Source: Rathayibacter sp. VKM Ac-2804
GTDB taxonomy: Bacteria; Actinomycetota; Actinomycetes; Actinomycetales; Microbacteriaceae
DNA length: 64,000 nt
Assembly: GCF_009866655.1 (NCBI RefSeq)
Contig: NZ_CP047420.1
Coordinates: 3,348,001 to 3,412,000 of the forward strand
Direction of reading: 5' to 3'
The notes under the pieces are model-generated. The model was not told where the DNA came from, ran no database searches, and saw only the letters and a program-made list of their open reading frames with translations. Below, piece after piece: positions 59,004 to 64,000 of this stretch. The translations under genes were made by a program, and so were the position numbers. The stretch's first letter is position 1. The number at the start of each line of letters is the position of its first letter.

Positions 59004-59981
59004 CTACGAGCGGCTCGCCGTGTCGAGCGCGGCCAGCTCGTCCGCCGTCAGCTCGAGCGTCGCGGAGGCGACGAGGGCGGGCAGCTGCTCCATCACGCGG
59101 GCGCTCGCGATCGGCGCCGCGACGCCGTCCTGCAAGCGGAGCCACGCGAGGGCGACGGTCGCGACCTCGGCGTCGTGGGCGGCCGCGGCCGCGTCGAGGG
59201 CCGCCAGCACCCGGCGTCCGCGGGCGTCGAGGTACTGCGCGGCACCGGAGGCGCGCGGGCTGTCGGGCGTCGAGCCGTCGCGGTACTTGCCCGTCAGGAA
59301 GCCGGACGCGAGCGCGTAGTAGGGGACGACGGCGAGCCCGGCCTCGCGGGCGAGCGGCAGGACGTCCGCCTCGATGCCGCGCTCGACGAGGTTGTAGTGC
59401 GGCTGGACGGCGACCGGTGCGTGCAGGCCCTCCTCCTTCGCGAGGCGCAGCCACTCCGCGATGCGGTCGGCGCTGAAGTTCGAGACGCCGATGGCGCGGA
59501 CGAGGCCCTCGTCGACGAGCTCGGAGAAGACCCGGGCGATGTCCTCGAGCGGGACGGCGTCGTCGTCGAAGTGCGCGTAGTAGAGATCGATCCGGTCGGT
59601 GCGCAGGCGCTGGAGCGAGGCGCGGGCGGCCTTGCGGACGTTGTCGGGGGCGAGACCGGTGAACTCGGGGTGCCTGCTGACCTTGGTCGCGATCACGACG
59701 TCGTCGCGCGAGCCCGAGCGGCGCGAGAGCCACTCGCCGATGATCGTCTCGGACTCGCCGCCGTGGTTGCCGGGGACCCAGGCCGAGTAGGAGTCGGCCG
59801 TGTCGATGAAGTCGCCGCCCGCGGCGACGTAGCCGTCGAGGACGTCGAAGGAGGTCTGCTTCCCGGCGGTCCAGCCGAAGACGTTGCCGCCGAGAGAGAG
59901 CGGGAAGACCTCGATGCCGGAGTCGCCCAGGGGCGTGCGGGTGAGGGAGTCGTGGGACGGAGCTGCGCTGTCGGTCGTCAT
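59004..59981 (-). CDS. aldo/keto reductase (AKR, YajO/Tas-like)
   Basis: The 325-residue reductase has TPLGDSGIEVFPLSLGGNVFG, DFIDTADSYSAWVPG (catalytic Asp and Tyr), DLYYAHFDDDAVPLEDI (His) and IGVSNFSADRIAEWL. The ATG at 59981 follows GGGGG. The subgroup reduces diverse aldehydes; its substrate is unknown. Confidence 0.93.
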   Translation of the reverse strand: MTTDSAAPSHDSLTRTPLGDSGIEVFPLSLGGNVFGWTAGKQTSFDVLDGYVAAGGDFIDTADSYSAWVPGNHGGESETIIGEWLSRRSGSRDDVVIATKVSRHPEFTGLAPDNVRKAARASLQRLRTDRIDLYYAHFDDDAVPLEDIARVFSELVDEGLVRAIGVSNFSADRIAEWLRLAKEEGLHAPVAVQPHYNLVERGIEADVLPLAREAGLAVVPYYALASGFLTGKYRDGSTPDSPRASGAAQYLDARGRRVLAALDAAAAAHDAEVATVALAWLRLQDGVAAPIASARVMEQLPALVASATLELTADELAALDTASRS

Positions 59982-60069
59982 CCCCCGATTCAACTCGCCG
60001 CGGGCCGCACTGCCGATCCCCCGCCGCGCATGCGGAGCAAGCACTCAGCCACTCGCGGCGCGCTGGGCG

Positions 60070-60984
60070 TCAGCCGCCGAGCGGGTAGTCGGCGTAGGCG
60101 AAGCGCGTCGAGTCCGGAGACCAGCCGGCGACGTTGATCGTGCCCTGGCCGCCGAAGAGCGACTGCACCACCCGGCCCGGGGACGTGTCGCCGTCCGCGC
60201 GCCCCTCGAGCGCGATCAGCCGCAGCTCGACCGGCAGGTTCTCCGGGTGCCCGGCCGTCCCCGCGGGGTACGCCAGGTAGAGCAGGTGCGCGCTGTCCGG
60301 CGACTCGTGCGGGAACCAGTCGACCGTGTCCGAGGCCACGAACCGCTCGATCCCGGAGCCGTCGAGACGCATCCGGAACAGCTGGGCGACACCGCCCTCC
60401 CGCTCGGAGTTGAAGAAGAGCCGTTCCCCGTCCGCGGAGAAGTCGACGCCGTCGTCGGGGTGCGCGTCGTCGGTCAGCGCGGTCAGCGGACCGCCCTCGG
60501 CCGGCATCGTGAACACGTTGGTGACCCAGCGCCCGGTCGCGTCCTCGCCGCCGCCGATCAGCGCGAGCAGCCGGCCGTCGGGCGAGACGCCGTGCAGGTA
60601 GTGCTTGAAGCGCGGCACGGGTCCGGCGGAGGTGAGCCGGCGCGCGGGTGCCGAGCCGTCGAGCGCGACCGCGTAGAGGTGGCCGTCGCGGGCCGAGACG
60701 TAGGCGGTGCCGCCGCCGGGAGCGAGCACGTGGTCGTTGTTGAGCTCGTCCGGCACCCCGTCGAGCGGGATCGCCTCGAGGGCGGCGGGCCCGACCGGCG
60801 CGTCCCCGAGAGGCAGCCGGAACAGCCCGCCGTCCCCGTTCACGACGAGGAACGACCCGTCCGGCGACCAGTTCGGCGCCTCCACGAGCAGCTCCGCGGA
60901 GGAGAACACCGTCGTCGCCTCGCCGCTCGCGACGTCGAGCACGCGGATCCGGCAGGTCTGGTCGGGGAGCAGTGAGCGGGCCAT
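60070..60984 (-). CDS. TolB-like beta-propeller protein
   Basis: The 304-residue protein has repeated WD40-like/TolB-type blades: EAPNWSPDGSFLVVNGDGGL, YLHGVSPDGRLLALIGGG, VDFSADGERLFFNSEREGG and VAGWSPDSTRFAYADYP. There is no signal peptide, so it acts in the cytosol or is a stand-alone propeller. The ATG at 60984 has TACCGT seven bases upstream (probably leaderless); the GTG at 60993 would overlap this box. Its function is unknown. Confidence 0.9.
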   Translation of the reverse strand: MARSLLPDQTCRIRVLDVASGEATTVFSSAELLVEAPNWSPDGSFLVVNGDGGLFRLPLGDAPVGPAALEAIPLDGVPDELNNDHVLAPGGGTAYVSARDGHLYAVALDGSAPARRLTSAGPVPRFKHYLHGVSPDGRLLALIGGGEDATGRWVTNVFTMPAEGGPLTALTDDAHPDDGVDFSADGERLFFNSEREGGVAQLFRMRLDGSGIERFVASDTVDWFPHESPDSAHLLYLAYPAGTAGHPENLPVELRLIALEGRADGDTSPGRVVQSLFGGQGTINVAGWSPDSTRFAYADYPLGG

Positions 60985-61103
60985 GCGCACCACGGTAGGG
61001 GAACGGAGGTCGTCAAGCCCGTCCGCACTCAGGTTCCGGCCGCCCGCCCTCCCTTATCCTTGTCTGGACAACTGTGCTGAGTGGAACCGGGGAGGACTGT
61101 GTG

Positions 61104-64000
61104 ATGCTCCTCACCCTCGCGATCACGTTCGCCCTCGCGGTGGTCACGCCGTGGATCGTCGACCGCTTCGGCCCGAAGGTCTTCTACGCCCTCGCGCTCG
61201 TGCCGGCCGCCACCTTCGTGTCGACCGCGGCCTCGCTGCCGACGGTCCTCGCCGGCGGGGAGCTCCGCGAGGAGATCCCGTGGATCCCCTCCCTCGACAT
61301 CTCCCTCTCGTTCCGGCTCGACGCGCTGTCGATCGTCCTCGCGCTCGTCGTCAGCGGCGTCGGCGCCCTCGTCCTCGCCTACTGCGGCAGCTACTTCAAG
61401 AGCGACGAGCCGTCTCTCGGCCGCTTCGCCGCCCTGCTCTTCGCCTTCGCGGGCGTGATGTACGGGCTGGTCACCGCCGACGACGTGATCATCCTCTTCG
61501 TCTTCTGGGAGGCCACGAGCGTCCTCTCCTACCTGCTGATCGGGCACTACAGCGGGCGCAAGGAGAGCCGTGGAGCCGGCCTCCAGGCGCTGCTGGTCAC
61601 CACCCTCGGCGGCCTGGCGATGCTCGTCGGCGTGATCATCCTGATCGTCGAGTCCGGCACCTCGAGCCTCGCGGGCATCGTCGCCGCCGCGCCGTCCGGC
61701 CCGATCGTCTCGGTCGCCCTCGTCCTGGTGCTGCTCGGCGCCTTCTCCAAGTCGGCGCTCGTCCCCTTCCACTTCTGGCTGCCGGCCGCGATGGCCGCGC
61801 CGACCCCGGTCAGCGCCTACCTGCACGCCGCCGCGATGGTGAAGGCCGGCATCTACCTCGTCGCCCGTCTCGCTCCCGGCTTCGCGGACGACGCCGTCTG
61901 GCTGCCCGTGATCGTCAGCGTCGGCGTCTGGACGATGCTCGTCGGCGGCTGGCGCTCGCTCCGCCAGTACGACCTCAAGCTCGTCCTCGCCTACGGCACC
62001 GTGAGCCAGCTCGGCTTCCTGACCGTCGCGGTCGGCTTCGGCTCGCGCGACGCGGCGCTCGCCGGGCTCACCCTGCTGATCGGCCACGCGCTGTTCAAGG
62101 CGCTCCTGTTCCTCGCCGTCGGCATCGTCGACCACCGCGCCGGCACCCGCGACCTGCGCAAGCTCAGCGGTCTCGGCCGCCAGGCGCCGGTGCTCGCGGG
62201 CGCCGCGCTGCTCGGCGTGCTCTCGATGGCCGGCATCCCGCCGCTGCTCGGCTTCGTCGCCAAGGAGGCGGTCTTCACCAGCCTGCTGTCCGCGATCGAG
62301 CAGGGCTCGTTCTGGGCCTGGGTCGCGCTGATCGGACTCGTGCTCGGCTCGATCCTCACCGTCGCCTATTCGGCCCGCTTCTTCTGGGGCGCGTTCGCCC
62401 GCAAGAAGGGCCTCGAGGACACCCACCTCCACGCGGAGCCGTGGACCTTCACCGCACCCACCGTCGTCCTCGCCGTCGTGAGCGTCGTCGGCGGCATCGG
62501 CGCGTCCCTCCTCGACCCGCTGGTCGCGGTGTACGCGGACACGCTCCCCTACGGCGCCCCCGACGCCGACCCGCAGCTCGCCGCGGCGGCCGAGGAGTCC
62601 GACCACGGCGGCTACCACCTCGCGCTCTGGCACGGCTTCGAGCCGGCCCTCGCGCTCAGCGCCCTGGTCATCGCGATCGGCCTGCTGCTCTTCGCGAAGC
62701 GGATCGCGGTCGCGCGGATCCAGTCCCGGGTCCCGAACACGATCGACTCCGCCGAGGGCTACTGGGCGACCGTCCGCTGGCTCGACCGCGTCGCCAGCAC
62801 GGTCACCGAGTTCGTCCAGCGCGGCTCGCTCCCCCGCTACCTGACGGTGATCTTCGCGGTCTTCGTCCTCGGCGTCGGCGGCGCCGCGGCGCTGAACCGC
62901 ACCTGGCCCGGCGACCTCGTCTTCTGGGACTCGCCCGGCCAGCTCGCCGTCGCCGCCGTGATGATCCTCGCGGCGATCCTCTGCGCCGTCGCGCGCAACC
63001 GCGTCGCCGCCGTGCTGCTCGCCGGCGCCACCGGCTACGGGATGGTCGCCCTCTTCGCGATCCAGGGCGCCCCGGACCTCGCGCTCACCCAGGCGCTGAT
63101 CGAGACGATCACGCTGGTCGTCTTCGTCCTCGTGCTGCGCCGCCTCCCCACCCGGATCGCGCAGAAGCACCAGCCGATGCGCAAGCGCCTGCGCGCGGTC
63201 ATCGGCATCGCGGTCGGAGCGGTCATGGCCCTCGCCGCGACGATCGCCCTCGGCGCCCGCACCGCGACCCCGATCTCCGTCGACCTCCCCCGCCTCGCGT
63301 ACGAGGAGGGCAAGGGCCGCAACATCGTCAACGTCCTGCTCGTCGACATCCGAGCCTGGGACACCATGGGCGAGATCTCCGTGCTCGTCGTGGTCGCCAC
63401 CGGTGTCGCGAGCCTGATCTTCCTCTCCAGCCGGGCCGGCGGCGCCCCGCGTCTCGAGCACCCGACCGCCGCCGACCGCGAGGAGCGGGCGACCGACCTC
63501 ACCGCGCCCTCGGCCGACGCGGAGAAGACCGGCGACCGCGGCTCCTGGCTGGTCGCCGGCCGGACGCTCCGCCCCGAGAACCGCTCGATCGTGCTCGAGG
63601 TGCTGGTGCGCCTGCTCTTCCACCCCGCGATGATCGTCTCGGTCTACCTGCTCTTCACCGGTCACAACACCCCGGGTGGAGGCTTCGCGGGCGGTCTGCT
63701 CGCCGGTCTCGCACTCGTCGCGCGCTACCTCGCCGGCGGCCGGTTCGAGCTCGGCGAGGCCGCGCCGATCGACGCGGGCAAGGTCCTCGGCCTCGGCCTG
63801 CTCTTCGCGGTCGGCACCGCCGTCTCCTCGCTCGCCTTCGGCCTCGAGGTGCTCGAGTCGAGCTGGCTCGACCTCTACCTTCCCGTCCTCGGCGAGCTGC
63901 ACCTGGGCACCTCCACCCTCTTCGACATCGGCGTGTACCTGATCGTGATCGGCCTGACCCTCGACATCCTCCGCAGCCTCGGCGGCGAGGTCGACCGCCA
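61104..64000 (+). CDS. mrpA: Na+/H+ antiporter Mrp subunit A, fused to MrpB-like domain (3' end missing)
   Basis: At least 965 codons are open to the window edge. The N-terminal part is a complex-I NuoL/MrpA-like membrane protein (FVFWEATSVLSYLLIGHYSG, APTPVSAYLHAAAMVKAGIYLVARL, LIGHALFKALLFLAVGIVDH). From about residue 836 follows FHPAMIVSVYLLFTGHNTPG and GGFAGGLLAGLALVARYLAG, typical of MrpB. Such MrpA-MrpB fusions are common in actinobacteria. The complex exchanges Na+ for H+ and supports pH and salt tolerance. GGGGAGG lies eight bases before the ATG; MrpC onwards should follow beyond the window. Confidence 0.95.
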   Translation, partial: MLLTLAITFALAVVTPWIVDRFGPKVFYALALVPAATFVSTAASLPTVLAGGELREEIPWIPSLDISLSFRLDALSIVLALVVSGVGALVLAYCGSYFKSDEPSLGRFAALLFAFAGVMYGLVTADDVIILFVFWEATSVLSYLLIGHYSGRKESRGAGLQALLVTTLGGLAMLVGVIILIVESGTSSLAGIVAAAPSGPIVSVALVLVLLGAFSKSALVPFHFWLPAAMAAPTPVSAYLHAAAMVKAGIYLVARLAPGFADDAVWLPVIVSVGVWTMLVGGWRSLRQYDLKLVLAYGTVSQLGFLTVAVGFGSRDAALAGLTLLIGHALFKALLFLAVGIVDHRAGTRDLRKLSGLGRQAPVLAGAALLGVLSMAGIPPLLGFVAKEAVFTSLLSAIEQGSFWAWVALIGLVLGSILTVAYSARFFWGAFARKKGLEDTHLHAEPWTFTAPTVVLAVVSVVGGIGASLLDPLVAVYADTLPYGAPDADPQLAAAAEESDHGGYHLALWHGFEPALALSALVIAIGLLLFAKRIAVARIQSRVPNTIDSAEGYWATVRWLDRVASTVTEFVQRGSLPRYLTVIFAVFVLGVGGAAALNRTWPGDLVFWDSPGQLAVAAVMILAAILCAVARNRVAAVLLAGATGYGMVALFAIQGAPDLALTQALIETITLVVFVLVLRRLPTRIAQKHQPMRKRLRAVIGIAVGAVMALAATIALGARTATPISVDLPRLAYEEGKGRNIVNVLLVDIRAWDTMGEISVLVVVATGVASLIFLSSRAGGAPRLEHPTAADREERATDLTAPSADAEKTGDRGSWLVAGRTLRPENRSIVLEVLVRLLFHPAMIVSVYLLFTGHNTPGGGFAGGLLAGLALVARYLAGGRFELGEAAPIDAGKVLGLGLLFAVGTAVSSLAFGLEVLESSWLDLYLPVLGELHLGTSTLFDIGVYLIVIGLTLDILRSLGGEVDR

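Noticed and set aside
61029..63902. Long minus-strand frame opposite the Mrp gene
   Set aside because: It is the shadow of the plus-strand MrpA-MrpB fusion, whose translated sequence has clear family motifs.

Overview
The window is high-GC DNA from an actinobacterium, most likely a member of the Microbacteriaceae (Rathayibacter or a near relative is my guess; the genus cannot be proved from this sequence alone). Support for this comes from GC-rich codon use, many genes that start directly after a TANNNT -10 box (leaderless), LAxTG rather than LPxTG sorting signals, a NusG with a long acidic N-terminus, the order secE-nusG-rplK-rplA next to tRNA-Trp, an aminotransferase, murB and MaoC-type dehydratases, and family pairs such as DUF5997 with a LysR-type effector domain.

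Layout. 0-1 kb: rplJ-rplL (minus) with an L10 leader. 1.1-4.9 kb: a tightly coupled MarR / acyl-CoA dehydrogenase-like / PIG-L deacetylase / NodS-like methyltransferase / GT2 operon. 5-9.3 kb: small stress membrane proteins, an aldo/keto reductase, an SDR, a HAD protein and a secreted protein. 9.5-15.5 kb: a large LAxTG-anchored M14 peptidase, a GntP permease and a Gfo/Idh oxidoreductase. 15.5-20.9 kb: a two-component system, an APC permease and a Tat-exported protein. 21-23.2 kb: a MacB-type ABC pair. 23.4-30.5 kb: small metabolic genes, then two Gfo/Idh oxidoreductases with a sugar isomerase/epimerase, divergent from a ROK repressor with a clear operator between them. 30.7-35.4 kb: GPP34, a YqaJ nuclease, hydrolase, oxidoreductase and GNAT genes.

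35.5-44.2 kb holds the conserved core: rplA, rplK, nusG, secE, tRNA-Trp, aminotransferase, an ABC-2 exporter, murB and two MaoC proteins. 44.3-48.5 kb has two XRE regulators and a hydantoin-type NCS1 permease plus racemase under a perfect palindrome. 48.6-51.4 kb has two LAxTG surface proteins that share a recently duplicated leader. 51.4-55.1 kb has an EI24 protein, a leaderless Trp-Trp leader peptide with attenuator hairpins, a fused anthranilate synthase and a short GlpX. 55.2-58.3 kb is an accessory-looking operon: a tiny Trp-rich peptide, two unfamiliar membrane proteins and an ABC ATPase. Then come tRNA-Met, tRNA-Thr, an aldo/keto reductase, a TolB-like protein, and the start of a fused MrpA-MrpB antiporter gene that leaves the window.

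Two dispersed palindromic repeat families lie between these genes: a 60-bp hairpin with GAGATGCCACTTGTGC arms (six copies) and a 130-bp element with GGTCGAGTAGCCCCGC ends (three full copies plus fragments). The most notable observations are the peptide/ABC operon, the leaderless trp attenuator on a fused anthranilate synthase, the Nod-factor-like enzyme set at 1-5 kb, and the two repeat families.
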